A DNA stretch of 64,000 nucleotides, taken from Macrostomum hystrix (lineage: Eukaryota > Platyhelminthes > Macrostomidae). Location: the NCBI GenBank assembly GCA_950097015.1, contig CATNEN010000039.1, positions 2,557,001 through 2,621,000 of the forward strand, written 5' to 3'. A model generated the notes under the pieces. The model was not told the origin of the DNA. It searched no databases and saw nothing but the letters and a program-made list of their open reading frames with translations. This document shows positions 1 through 12,084 of the stretch, piece after piece. The position numbers and the translations under genes were made by a program. How positions within the stretch are numbered: the first letter of the stretch is position 1; each line of letters opens with the position of its first letter.

Positions 1-415
1 CTGAGTCTAAATTGCACACTCTCACACAGACTGAGTCTAAATTGCACACTCTCACACAGACTGAGTCTAAATTGCACACTCTCACACAGACTGAGTCTAA
101 ATTGCACACTCTCACACAGACTGTCTAAATTGCACACTCTCACACAGACTGAGTCTAAATTGCACACTCTCACACAGACTGAGTCTAAATTGCACACTCT
201 CACACAGACTGAGTCTAAATTGCACACTCTCACACAGACTGAGTCTAAATTGCACACTCTCACACAGACTGAGTCTAAATTGCACACTCTCACACAGACT
301 GTCAGTCTAAATTGCACACTCTCACAGACTGTCAGTCTAAATTGCACACTCTCACAGACTGTCAGTCTAAATTGCACACTCTCACACAGACTGTCAGTCT
401 AAATTGCACAACCTC
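1..415. repeat. 30-bp minisatellite
   Basis: Near-perfect direct repeats with the core GTCTAAATTGCACACTCTCA run from the window edge to about 415. Units of about 30 bp carry small indels (GACTGAG, GACTGTCAG and GACTGTC variants). The array is truncated by the window start, so its full length is unknown. Short open frames through it are by-products of the period. Confidence 0.95.
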
Positions 416-993
416 ACGCAGGCTCTCAGCCTTCGTTGCAAATTCCCCGGCATTTTTACATAGACAATGGCATTCACGGAAATTGTATGAGTTAAGTATA
501 TCATTGTTATTTATATTAAAATATTTCAGTCACCTCGAGAAACAATGAAACCCTAGAAGTAACTGCAACGGTTTTTCAAGCTTCTCATTTTTCGTTTTCC
601 TGTCTGTCCTCTTGCCTTTTGTCGCAGCCTTCTGTGTTAGTTCAATTTCATCGTTTCCCGAAAACCAGTTTCTCAGTAAATAGATTTTTGCTGAATGCAT
701 ACATATTCCACTCAACCAACTTCCTTCGTACTTTAGATTTTCGCTCGCTTCTACTAACAGTAGCATGAAGAGCCCGTGTCTGTTGTGTGGATCAGTTTCT
801 TATTGAATGCGTGTCCGGTGTACCACGAAGCAGTGTGTATTTAGATATATACAAGTATGCACAGAAAATTCCCACGATTCATTATTGCTATTCTTCTTTT
901 TGTGTAAATTGAGCCTTTGTTAAATTTTGTAAAGTTTAATTTGTCGAGCTTAATCGAGCTTAATTTATTAAGCTCATTGCCTATTGCATAATA
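416..993. other. Intergenic stretch, no gene seen
   Basis: About 580 bp of unique AT-rich sequence between the minisatellite and the mariner. No conserved open frame, RNA gene or repeat was recognised. Confidence 0.5.
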
Positions 994-2303
994 CGAGGGT
1001 CACTCAGAAAGTCTTTAGCCTGAACAAGAAAACAGCAACATATGAACTAAAAAACCATTACAACTGCTCAAAGTACTCTCCCCCCGCATTGATACAGGCT
1101 TGCATCCTGTGGAACCAGCTGTCGAAGCACTGCCGCCAATCCTCATCCCGGAGCTCCCCCGATGACGTCTTTGAACTCATTCACAGCTTCTTCCGGCGAA
1201 GAAAAAATCTGGCCCTTTAATATCTCCTTGCACTTCGGGAATAAAAAAAGTCGCACGGTGCCAGGTCTGGACTGTACGCAGGGTGAGTCATCAGCTGGAC
1301 ACCACAGTCGGCCAGAAACTCGAGAGTTTGAACTGCCGTGTGCGCACTGGCATTGTCGTGGTGCAGAAGCACCCCACGCATTCCGCACCTTGGGCGCCTC
1401 TGGCTCACAGCAGAAAAAACTTTGGGCAGGTAAAAAGTTGTGTACCAGTCAGCGGTGACTGTCCGGCGATCTTCCAGTGAAACGGAAGCCACATGTCCAG
1501 TGCGCATGAAGAAGCAGGCCACCATCTGCTTGCCGACACTCCGGTTGCGTCGAAACTTGGTTGGGCTGTCCTCGTCTCTGAAGGTCCACATGGATGACTG
1601 GCGCTTGTTTTCGGGGTCGTATTGATAAATCCAGGTCTCATCTCCCGTGAGGATGTCCCAGATACGCCGGCTGGTCCCAGATTCGAATTTCTGCAGCATA
1701 AATCGGCACCAAGCCACCCGGGTGTCCTTCTGCTCGTCCGACAGCTGATGGGGGATCCACCGGGAAGCCAGCTTCCGCACTCCGAGGTGTTCGTGCAGAA
1801 TGGTGTGCACACTCCCCGATCCAATGCCCATCTCCTGCTGGATCTGCTGGTAGGTCACTCGCCGGTCAGCGTCAATCATGCTGGACACAGCGCAGATATT
1901 TTCTGGGGTCACTGCGTCGCAGGGTCTCCCGGATCGATGCTCATCTTCGAGGCTTTCTCGACCTCGGCGAAACTCAGCGAACCAGTTTTTGACGGTTGCG
2001 TATGAAGGACACAGATGAGCGAAAACGTATTGTAAAGTTTGAAATGAATCGGCCGGCGACTTGCCTTGCTTGAAATGCAAGTACATCATAGCTCTGAAGT
2101 CACGGTTTTCCAGCTTCATTGTGCAATTGAACGGCGCAAGGGGTGAACTGACTTTGGCTCACTGCAGTGGACTCAATAGTAACTGCTTCTGTTTGAAAAT
2201 TTAGCTATAAGACTTTTAAAAGGTGGTCTTTACCATAGACAAATTTCATGCTTCTGCGTCTCGTGGATCATACTCAGGCTAAAGACTTTCTGAGTGACCC
2301 TCG
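994..2303 (-). mobile_element. mariner (Tc1/mariner) transposon with perfect TIRs and TA target duplication
   Basis: A 27-bp terminal inverted repeat starting CGAGGGTCACTCAGAAAGTC at 994-1020 is matched exactly, inverted, at 2277-2303. Each end abuts a TA dinucleotide (992-993 and 2304-2305), the target duplication made by this superfamily. Total length of about 1.31 kb is typical of mariner. The transposase lies on the minus strand inside. Identical TIRs and a clean TA duplication suggest recent insertion, but the reading frame is broken twice, so this copy looks non-autonomous unless the breaks are sequencing errors. Confidence 0.95.
1058..2119 (-). pseudogene. mariner transposase, two frameshifts
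   Basis: The frame opens with ATG at 2119 and runs 300 codons. It holds an N-terminal helix-turn-helix region, the WVPHxL-like linker (here RWIPHQL) and the DDE catalytic motifs TGDETW, HHDNAS and YSPDLAPCD. The last two Asp are separated by 34 residues, the D34D spacing of true mariners. The frame is lost in a run of seven T (minus strand) near 1240, and continues in another frame with LFPKCKEILKGQ. It shifts again at a run of five G (1156-1160), after which the typical C-terminal GGEYFE and a stop at 1058-1060 follow. Expected length is about 353 aa, normal for the family. Both breaks are single-base indels in homopolymers, so they could be assembly errors. Confidence 0.9.
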
Positions 2304-2305
2304 TA

Positions 2306-5300
2306 TAAAAATCAACCCTCCCTGATGCTTTTTTCTATATTTACACTTTAAAATCTGCCGACGGGGGTTGTTTATGCTTTTTTGTATGTTTTTCAGATTC
2401 AAAATAAATAAACAAATAAGTTCAAAAGAAACAACTGCAAGATATGCATTATTTAATCAGCTGTGATTCATGCATATTAAATTTTGACTTTCGACTTGAA
2501 ATATTTATTTTCTTTGAGCGGGGTTGCAGCTGAACATATCTGCCCTGACTAATTAGTTTCTCATCATCGGGGACACCTCGGAGAAAGCCGAACGGGTCGC
2601 ACTTCAGTTGGCGCACGTGACAGCAGCTGCATCGGGCTCCACCTTCCGCTTCTTCAACGGCAAGAAGGAAGACAGGAGGGATTGGAATTGGATGGCAAAC
2701 TCTCGCAAAAGTCAGGAGGGCATCCCGCGGATCGTTGCTGAAGTGCCAGCTAGGCAGAAATGCCTCGATGCGGAAGCCGTTTGGCAGCATCGCCCACCTG
2801 TAATGGCCTGAAAGTGTTTAGGATGAGCCTCGCTATAAATTGCTACGCATTACTAGGGGAACTGATGCAAGCGAAGAACTCAAGCAACACCTGCGTCGAT
2901 GCAGCTCTCATGAAGCAGCTGGACACCGTCTATTGTGCTAGTGCCACGCCCTGACACTGGCGCAACCAGTGTCAATCCTTCCTTTCGGGGGCGACCCGAA
3001 AGGGGACAAAGCAAATTTTTTTCCAAAACGGCCCTTGAGCCACATCCGCCACTCGTCCAGAATGATTCACCCTTCGGAAAATCATTGTTGCGCCTCTGCG
3101 CCCTGATTCTGCCAGGGTCGCACACGCTGAGCAGCACTGTCGGCGTCAATCAAGCCCTGAAGCCATGGAGACAGCAGTTTTTAATGCTGCGCTTCGAATA
3201 GGCCCGCCGACAGCCTGTGCAACGGGCTAAAACGTACAGCGCACGCCGCAAAGTGGCTGCACACCATGGCACTGTTGTTAGTGTGTTGTTGTTAGCGTGT
3301 TGTTGTTAGTGTGTTGTACGTCAGGGCACGCCGTGAGTACAGCACAGTTTGACGGTTGAGTGAAGTGGCACGCTCAACCAAATACACAGGGGCTCCTTCC
3401 AGGGTGAGCCACAAAATCGCATATGACAGCTGGTGAAGGTGCCGGCGCTAAGTACGCCTCGGCAGGTCCTGTTTGTCGTGATTAATTCCCCATAAATTCA
3501 AGTGGGCGAAGCTATTGAGTATTGATTATGTTACGAACTTTTGTACCGTTTGTTTACCTATGCTTCAGGGAGTACCACAGGAACATATGAGCAACCAGGC
3601 CTGGAATTCGTGTCCCCTAAAAATCTAAAAGTCTCGCAGCCTGCCAGGAGGACACTGAATGGCTCCCGGGGGCGCTCTAATTCGGGCGGCGCGGGTATCG
3701 ATGGCTCGCACGCAGCTGGCCGCTTAGGTCCGGATCAAACTCTAACTCACCCATCTCTAACTCCTTCCTCGTCTCTCACCTGCTTGTGTGTTCATTTTTC
3801 GGCCGCTGAAAAACTGCGTCGTCAGCCACTTGATGGGACCGAGTAGTAGGGCTGGGTTCAACTCTGACGCACTTGCACCGAGGGATATAGGCGATAGTGC
3901 AGAGGGATACCGGATTACATGGTGCGGGGCGTGCACACGTTTTGAGGCTGGCTTAGCAATTTCAGAAAAGAACGATTGTAGCTGGCTGAACTTGGCGCAG
4001 GCCTACACCTTTTGCCCCTCCCCATTGAACACTAAAAGAGAAGTGGCCAGAGCTTTGGTTAGTTCAACTCTGAACGCAACAGCCCGACACTGTACAGAAA
4101 TAGGAGGAGAGGCCCGGCCGGCCTATCGCAATACAAACCTCAAACCTTAAACCTCCATGAAGCAATTCTCTTTAGGAGGAGGAATTCGTCACTATAGATT
4201 GAGAATCGGCAAGCTGTACAGGTGGCTGTGCGAGAGCATGGAAGAAGAAACACAGTCTGCTACGGGTGAGAAGGAAGCGGTTAGGTGTGCGGAATGCCGT
4301 AGGTTCTTTCGGAGAGGAGTGGAAGTGATGTGCACTAGATGCTGCAAATGGGTTCAACTGGTGCAGTGTAGGATGAACCTGGAGCACCAGTGCCTGGAGA
4401 AATGGAAAAAAAGAAGGTGGCTGGTACTGCAGAGAATGCCGAGAGGATGAGATCAGAGCAAGAAAAGATGGGAGGATGAGCAAGCGGAATGTGAGGCCGA
4501 GGGCGGCTGTAAAAGGCGGATAAGTCGGTTAATTGGAAAATCCTATATGGCAAAAACGCAATAGAAGTTGGAAAAATTGTGGCTACCCAAGGAAGTTGGT
4601 CGAACAGTCAAACTTACGCAGCTAATGCTGTTTTGAACAGCCATGATGGAAAGTACAGTCCTGTATAGCTCAGAGGCCTGGGCGCCTTTGCTTCCTGGAA
4701 CTTTGAGAAATAATTAACTTTAATTAGGAACTGCAGGGCAATAATACGGCTCAGTCAAAATACTGAGCGCAATAGGGCCCGGTCAGAACTTAGTAGACTT
4801 CCCCTATGGTACGATATACAGAAAAGAAGCTTTAAGTTTTGATCATACCTATATATCTCATGGCCCAGACTCCTTTTATCTAATTAAGCTGATATGGGAC
4901 CCGTAATACAAATACTTTAATGATCAAATAAATTATTAACTTTCGGCATAGTAGGCGACGATTCATTTGTGACAAATCGGTCACACAAGATCTGAAAATT
5001 TAATTAGCAAGCTTTTTGGCCCGCACAAGGACCAACTACTCCATGAAGACGCAAGACGCAATTCATCCGTAATTTGCACATATAAACAAATCATTCCATT
5101 TAAATATCTTGAAATAAATCTATTAGTTGCAAAAGTCTAGCATTAGTTAGAAAATGTTGTTTTTCTGTTGTTTAGTTAGAAAAAGATGTTTGCTTTTTCT
5201 TATGGGCAAGATTCGAATTCATTCAACGTCAACCATTTTAAAGGAAACAGGGTCAGTCCTTCGACTGAATTCGATCATATTAAAAATAGTCAAAATACTG

Positions 5301-5337
5301 TTCTTCTGTTCGTTTCTTATTATTAGCGCAGTATAGA
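2306..5337. other. Intergenic region with decayed fragments
   Basis: About 3 kb between the mariner and the first COPE exon. A GC-rich patch at 2560-2820 is open in + (a RFFNGKKEDRRDW stretch) but was not matched to a family. The 4157-4830 part contains retroelement-like pieces described separately. The 4850-5330 part is AT-rich and featureless to my reading. Confidence 0.4.
4157..4830 (+). mobile_element. Decayed non-LTR retrotransposon-like fragments (zinc-finger piece and RT C-terminal piece)
   Basis: At 4260-4450 the + frame encodes a Cys-rich PHD-like pattern (CAECRRFF..., CTRCCKWV, then WxxCxxC only after a frame change near 4420). Such fingers occur in ORFs of some invertebrate non-LTR elements. 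About 200 bp downstream, near 4647-4710, the + strand encodes VLYSSEAWAPLLPGTL, resembling the LLYGSExW motif after the reverse transcriptase domain of LINEs. Stops and frame changes separate the two pieces, and no catalytic YxDD motif was seen. Assignment rests on short motifs only; a host zinc-finger pseudogene plus chance similarity is the alternative. Confidence 0.35.
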
Positions 5338-8300
5338 ATGACTGATACTCACGAATTAGATCCATTGTTTGAAGTCAAAAACAACTTTTATTTAGGTAAC
5401 TATCAACAGTGTATTAATGAATGTCAGAAAATCAAGGTATGTTTTGCAGCCTTGCAGGCAACTTGCTAAACTATGAATATGCACCTAAGCGGTACTGTTA
5501 AATCTATCTGAAAAAATGGTTCAAGCATCTTAGTTATAGTCTCTGTTTTAACGTATATTTATGTGTCGGATGTTCTAAAAGTTAGAATTGCATTTTTTCT
5601 TTTATAGTCACATGACCCACAGTCACAACAAATTGTAAAGAGCTGAATGTAATTATTTCAATATTTGTTACTGCTATAAAATTTTGGAGCATAGCATTTG
5701 TGATGCAAGTTTGTATTAATCTATATATAAAAAATTAAATTAGGGAATAAAATGTATGTACTACAACTTTGAAGATAATTGGCTGCTTACTGTCTTGGCT
5801 TAGCTGCCTTAGCCTACCATAACTATGCCCATGGCTATGCTAAGACATAATTTCTTACTATTAATTCTTTTAGATTAGTTCTCACTAATGAATGTTGCAT
5901 AGTTATAGATATCTGCTTCTAGTATCTGATTGCAGACTTAACATAAAAATACTTTCAAGTATGGTAAAATATTATAAATATAGCTACCTTAAGAAGTCTA
6001 TCAAGTATCCTATGTTGCTAAGCTAGCTATCTACAACGAATCATTTATTTTTAGTAATTAGTTATTATAAAGGTTGCAGCAAGAGGTTGTAGCCTAGTGG
6101 TTAGGGCGTCGGACTCACGACTTGAAGGTCAGGGGTTCGATTCCCGACTCCACTGGAACAATTTGCGTCCTTTAGCAAGACACTTAACTCTGCATTGCTT
6201 CAGTTCACCCAGCTGTTAAATGGGTACCAGCATCAGCTGGGATAATTGAAGGTGGGTGTGGCGTCCCCCCAGTCTGTGGACTGAACAGCTGTATGCAGCC
6301 TTCAGATGCGCCGCGCATTAGCTGCGGCTGTGCTGTCGGCTGCACATCTGACCCAATTGGGGCAGGTGTAATCAATTATTATTATTATTATTATTATAAA
6401 ACCATGATATATTCTTAGATACTCTGTACTTCACATATTTCATACAATATTTTTGTTTGTTATGCAATTAACACAAGTTCTATGCATAAGTTACAAGTTA
6501 ATTAAGTCACCTACATATTTATTATTTCATATACATAAAATAAATATCCATCAATAGAATATATTGTAATAGGGTCCCTAATTGTTTTAGATTCTTAGAA
6601 GTGTTCCCGCGAATTTAATATGTTTGTTTTAATGTCATGTAAATTTTGTTTAAATGCACCATTTGTTTGTCTGCACTAAAAATAAATAGTTATACTGAAC
6701 TTGCAGAGGAGAGGAGGCGAAGAGATAATACTATAAATACACGAGGGAAATAAAGAGGAAACTTACTCGTACAACCTCTGTTGAGAAAAGAGTTCAGAAT
6801 AAAGAAAGCTTGAATCTTGAAGTGTTTGTGTTGAAGTTATTTGAAAGAGACATTGCGAAAGAGAAGTAAACTGAGTAAGGGAGAGCTGTAAATCTAGCTA
6901 TCTAGAGCCGATTTTTATCTATAATTTTTGCTGTGTCACAACTTCTAAAAGTGGAGGTGAGGTGAAGTGGCTAGCTAGCTAGCTAGTTATTAGCAAAGTA
7001 GTATTGCTTCACAATAAAAGTGATTTTATCAGATTTGTACACCCAGAGTTTTTATATTTTTACTATACTTAATTTACAAGTTTTTGCACATAGAGATGAA
7101 TTAAATTTTGTGTAACATTTTTTATGCAAAGTTTTTGGGTAAAGAAATTTTTTGGTGTATGATTACATAAAATTCGCTTAGCCCTGCTTATCATCTTTTG
7201 GATCTTTCAGTGGAAAGGTGCTGGTAATGACAGCAAAATCTTCATGCATTCCATCTTTTGGGGCCTTGATCTCAAGCAATGAGTCATGAACAGTATCACC
7301 CACCCCTCCATCAATCCTTCCATTTTAACTCAGTCCAAAATGAAACAAGCTTCTGTTCGCTTCACACTCTAAGCTGAGATGAACAGAGACCCACCATTAG
7401 AACTGAAAGCATACTCACTCATGCCGAATCTGTCTCTCTGACCATTCAGTTTACACCTAAGTCAACCCTAACTTTCCCTTTCTGTCCTCCCCCCACAGCA
7501 TCCACCCCAGCGCCCGCCAGCTAGCACTGAAGCAGTTCTAAATTTCAAAAAGAATTTCGGGTTTCAGTAGTAACTTAAAGGCACTTTCGGGCCATTTCTA
7601 TTCACATTCTTTCACTCTTCTCTGAGTAGGAGTATTCTCCATTATGTTACGAGATCTAAGCAAACCTTTCGTCCACCTATCTTTACACAGACCAGCGATA
7701 GCCAGCTGGCCAATCAGCGTGACGCCTTTCTCTACAGGGCCTACATTGGGCAGAGGAAGTATGCCGTTGTGCTGGATGCTATCAGCGGCAGCGCCTCAGC
7801 TGAGCTGCAGTCAGTGCGCCTGCTGGCTAATTACCTGGCCTCGCCCGACCGGCGGCCCGCCATTTTGGCCAGCCTGAATGATAAAATGAGCGGCAGCTTG
7901 GGCGAGAATGATCACATCAGCCTGCTCATGGCTGCCACTGTGTTTCTGTATGAGAATGTGAGTGTTTTGCTGCCTCCATACTCCTGATAGGAATTGCTAG
8001 GGCACAAAGTTAAACTTAAAAAAAGGAAAGGAACTGTACATATAGAAAGTAAAAAAGAGCAAGCCTTTAACTTAAATCAGAAATCCTTAAATATCCTCGC
8101 AACCGTTGTCAAGGACTCGGACTCGGCGCTGCGCCTTCTCCACCAGTCTGAGCACGTCGAGTGCCTTGCCCTGGCCATCCAGGCCCTGCTGTCCATCGAT
8201 AGACCGGATGTGGCCCGCAAAGAGCTGGCCAGGATGCAGGTGAGCGGACTGGGTCGCTGTTATTATTGACTGGGCCTTCAAATCCGTGCCTCGAAAATTC

Positions 8301-10709
8301 AATCGAGTAAAATAGAGTATTAGATATTTATAAACCTTAGCGACTTTTGCTCCGTAATAAATTAACCTTTATACAACACTCGTCACCCTAGTGTTGAACA
8401 TCACATGATTAAAATTGCAGGCGACAACTGAGGTATGATTAACCACAGAATTCTACAACTTGCAGCTCCTTGTTTTGCACGGGCCGTGTTTTGGGTAGTT
8501 CTTTTTGATAGCACATGTTCACCTGCTTTTTCTGTTACTGTTGTTGGTGGTGATGTCTTGGTAGCACACAACTCATCAACGTATTGTTTGGTCTAAGAAT
8601 AAAAAATTTAACGAGCAAGTTTTTTTCAATCCTAAATAATGATTGTGGCGGTCCCAGGATTTTAGGTTCAGGTGGAGTGCCAGCATCCTGACACACCTGA
8701 GAACTGAGGTGGGGTGAGGTGTCAGCATCCTGACACACCTGAGAACTGAGGTGGGGTGAGGTGTCAGCATCCTGACACACCTGAGAACTGAGGTGGGGTG
8801 AGGTGTCAGCATCCTGACACACCTGAGAACTGAGGTGGGGTGAGGTGTCAGCATCCTGACACACCTGAGAACTGAGGTGGGGTGAGGTGTCAGCCATAGT
8901 TGCCACTGCTGCGCTATTTTAGCGCAGCTGCGCTATTCTCAATTGCCTGCGCTATTGCGCTACTATTTGCAAAACATGACCAATTCTGCGCTGAAGTGTG
9001 ATTTCTGTCACAAGTTAAGCTTTATGCGATTGTTTTTCTCTCGCCAGACTGATACTGTACATTGGAGGAGGGGCAGAGACTTCTAGAAATAACAAAGCTG
9101 TTACTTCTAGAAGTCTCTGGCTGCAGTAAACAAGTTTGTGCACTTCCATCTGCCCCTAAAAATGCCGGCCTCAACTTGCAGGGAAAACATTAGTCATCGC
9201 TGTGCGGGTCCAGTCGTTATTTCTAGAAGTCTCTGGAGGAGGGGTTGCAGTTAGATTGCCGACCCCTGGTGTAACCCCATGTTTATTTTGACGCTTCTCT
9301 TACCCCAACTTTAAAGTCAAACGCCACAGCTCACTTGCTATTGGCTGGGCTGTGAATCTCTCCCTCGTCCACTTTTCTACCCAAAGACTAAAAAGGATTA
9401 AGGCCCACCCCATGGATGTCTTCTGTCTGGATTTCTTCCCCCTCCCTTTATACTTAAAACCCTTCTGAGACAAATCAATTTTTTGCTAAAAAATAAACAG
9501 GTTTCTTATTCAGTGCACATTAATTTATGCTGCCTTTTGCTGTCATTGTCTGGATGACAGACAGTAAGAGGGAGAGAAAGAAGCAGTTGGGCGTGGGCAG
9601 GGGGCTGGGCAGCAAAGGGGGTCATATATATCGCACGTTTTGTCATTTGGGTGAACCTGCGCTAATTTTACCTTTCTGCGCTACTAATTTCTTCACGACC
9701 TGTGGCAACTATGTCAGCATCCTGACACACCTGAGAACTGAGGTGGGGTGAGGTGTCAGCATCCTGACACACCTGAGAACTGAGGTGTGGTGAGGTGTCA
9801 GCATCCTGACACACCTGAGAACTGAGGTGGGGTGAGGTGTCAGCATCCTGACACACCTGAGAGCTGAGGTGGGGTGAGGTGTCAGCATCCTGACACACCT
9901 GAGAACTGAGGTGTGGTGAGGTGTCCTGGCTTGTCACTAGCAGATTGATGCCACTCATGCAGTCTATTCAAACGGTAGACTCACAACTACCTTCGGTTTC
10001 TCGCTGCGCAGGCGGCTGACGAGGACTCCACGCTTACCCAGTTGGCGATGGCCCAGGTGGGCATTCACACGGGCGGCGGAGAGAAGCTGCAGGACGCGTT
10101 CTACGCCTACCAGGAGCTCATCGACAAGTACGGCAGCACCAGCTCGCTGCTGAACGGCAAGGCCGCAGCGCTGATGTGCATGGGCCGCTGGGAGGAGGCC
10201 GAGCCAGTGATGCAGGAAGCCCTGGACCGCGACTGCAACCATCCGGACACACTGGTGAACATGATTGTACTGTCGCAGCACCTGGGCAAGGAGGCCGAAG
10301 TCTGCGGCCGCTACGTGTCGCAGTTGAAGGACTCGCATCGATCGCATCCGTGGGTGCAGGACTTCGCTGCCAAAGTAAGTAGGGCTTCTACTGAGTGCAG
10401 CGAGTCTGCGTTCAAAAAAATTAAGGGATTAAAAAGTACATGGTCTTTTTTCCAGAAGACAATAAGTCCGTCTTTTTTCATTGCCGTCCCTGAGGAAATC
10501 GTCTATGTTTCCTCAATGTGCGCATCGAGAGCCACTGACTTGTCATTTCGCGACAGCCAGCTTAATTTTTACAACACCCAAAGCCTTCTCTCCACTTCTG
10601 CGCACATAAATTCATTGACCTTACCTTGCTCCTTGCTCAACCTCCCGCGCAGGAAACTGATTTCGACAAGTTCAGCTCCAACTACCGGGAGTCGGCGGCT
10701 AGCAACTGA
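5338..10709 (+). CDS. COPE: Coatomer subunit epsilon, five exons, complete
   Basis: Epsilon subunit of the COPI coat, which packs retrograde Golgi-to-ER vesicles; it binds alpha-COP in the cytosolic coatomer. Exons: 5338-5436, 7691-7957, 8114-8239, 10012-10374 and 10653-10709. All borders are GT..AG in phase 0, giving 303 codons against about 308 in vertebrate COPE. The protein opens with [21 protein letters not shown], and continues with [48 protein letters not shown] and [11 protein letters not shown], the family signatures in order along its TPR-like helical solenoid. Exon 3 start was chosen by length match to the family: its acceptor (TTGTCAAG) is weak, and earlier in-frame AG sites exist. 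The ATG lies 6 nt after an acceptor-like CGCAG. An AATAAA at 11000-11005 suits polyadenylation. Introns 1 and 3 carry a SINE and a minisatellite/hAT-like insert. Confidence 0.93.
6085..6399 (+). mobile_element. tRNA-derived SINE, copy 1 (COPE intron 1)
   Basis: A tRNA-like head carries an A box (TAGCCTAGTGG, 6090-6100) and a B box (GGTTCGATTCC, about 6134-6144). A body with GCAAGACACTTAACTCTGC and CACCCAGCTGTTAAATGGGT follows, then a tail ending in a (ATT)n run at about 6374-6396. A second, inverted copy sits near 54.3-54.6 kb. The head is followed directly by the SINE body rather than a tRNA 3' end, so this is not a working tRNA gene. The central block resembles those of conserved invertebrate SINE superfamilies; the exact family was not identified. 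Confidence 0.85.
8678..8894. repeat. 42-bp minisatellite, left part (COPE intron 3)
   Basis: Five units with core CAGCATCCTGACACACCTGA followed by GAACTGAGGTGGGGTGAGGTGT. The array breaks at 8894 and resumes with the same unit at 9712, on the other side of an inserted element. Confidence 0.95.
8895..9711. mobile_element. hAT-like non-autonomous DNA element inserted inside a minisatellite
   Basis: The ends are inverted repeats: CATAGTTGCCAC at 8895-8906 and GTGGCAACTA(TG) at 9702-9713. TGTCAGC flanks both sides (8888-8894 and 9712-9718), consistent with a short target duplication, though it overlaps minisatellite sequence so its exact size is ambiguous. Subterminal GCGCTA/GCGCAG motifs recur at both ends. 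A 20-bp stem with one mismatch (9074-9093 with 9100-9119, CAGAGACTTCTAGAAATAAC) lies inside, and its arm recurs near 9212-9232. No transposase is encoded. The hAT label rests on TIR style only. Confidence 0.6.
9712..9926. repeat. 42-bp minisatellite, right part (COPE intron 3)
   Basis: Five more units of the same 42-bp repeat as at 8678-8894, with minor variants (GTGTGGTGAG). It was evidently one array before the 0.8-kb element split it. Confidence 0.95.
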
Positions 10710-12084
10710 GCGCGTGACAGTGGAAAGTTTGTGAGGCCGAGCACTAGTTAACGCTACAATGTTAAGAACAATTTATTAATTTTGACTGACATTGCGTTGC
10801 TATTTTGGACGCCGCAACTAGTTCCTAATATTCTACTCGTCATCTCACCTGTTTGACTATTACTTTTTGTTTTATGAAACCTGATTGATGTCTGTTCGAT
10901 TTTTTGATGTGTCCAGAACACTATTTATGCATCGCTGCTTTAACCTAGCACTGCGGTGTGTTGCATCCTGCTTGCTGCTGGCAATAGCAGTACACAAGAA
11001 ATAAATGCTGGTAGATTGACTGCCTCACCAAGTTATTTGCTAGTTGGTTTCTGGTCTTGTTGGTGAAGCATGCATACCTGTCTTCTTTGGACTGTCATTT
11101 TGTTCATTGTTTGCTTCTAGTGGAAACATTTAGCATTCCAAGCTTGATCCTTTTTAGGAAAGTAGCCTCCTTACCTTGATGGGGTGTTTTGGTACCCTCC
11201 TCTGGCCCTTCAGCTCGATCCCATTGGCATTGTGGCATTAAATAGTTGTTTCAAACGCCTGGTTTGCGACTCAAACGGTTCTCCGACGACTCAAACGCTT
11301 TTTTAAGGGCTCAGTCGCGAGCCACACTGTTAACGACCCTCGACCCTATACACTCGTAATTTGTCGTCCAATACGCGGTTTGAGGCGTTATAAAGGCAAA
11401 TCAAAATGCTTCAAAACGGCCAGAACATCTTTAGTGCTACACCTTCTTCGCACATTGTGCCGTGACATCCAGGTGCTTTGGTGTCATTTTCCGTCAATTT
11501 TATTATCACTGGACCGCTTGTGAAGTGACTCAAAAGCTTCGAAAACGACGTAAAAGTTGGATTCAGTTTATTTTTCACAGTAAACATTGTTGTAGTCCTA
11601 GTCCTAGATCAAGAAGCAGCGAGAAAGTTTCCTATCATTCAAGAAATACCAGAGAATAGTTAAAAGACAGGATCTAGAAAACGGCAGAATTGAGAAAACA
11701 TATTATAGAGAGAAGAATTCGCAAGCTCGGCAACATACACTTTATGCTCAAAAATAGAAGAGATTTATTTGTTAGGTTACATCCTTCGTTTAGGATGTTT
11801 AGATGCACGGTTTCAAGGCACGCACAGAGAAAATACGAATTATATTTCATAAGCTTAGTTTTCCTGCAAGTGCACGTACATATACACCAAACAAGAGATT
11901 TCTTTATTGGACATCATAGTCAAGATTGGCCTACCTTACAACGATCGAATGACCATTACAGAATCTATCATTTGGTGAGCATTCCGTTTTCTAAGATGTT
12001 CGCAGTGTCGATCAATCAAGTCTTCTCAGCACGCCTCTCACTTACTGTTGCCATGCAGTCTCTTGTTTGCATCCGGACAGCCAA
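10710..12084. other. Convergent intergenic region
   Basis: Lies between the COPE stop (+) and the polycystin stop (-). It contains the COPE AATAAA at 11000-11005 and a minus-strand AATAAA (TTTATT at 11903-11908), about 180 nt past the polycystin stop and suited to its 3' end. No gene was seen in the remainder; its open frames lack recognisable motifs. Confidence 0.5.

Noticed and set aside
6085-6160. Functional tRNA gene
   Set aside because: A and B boxes are present but the sequence continues into a SINE body with an (ATT)n tail and recurs elsewhere; no acceptor-stem pairing is evident.
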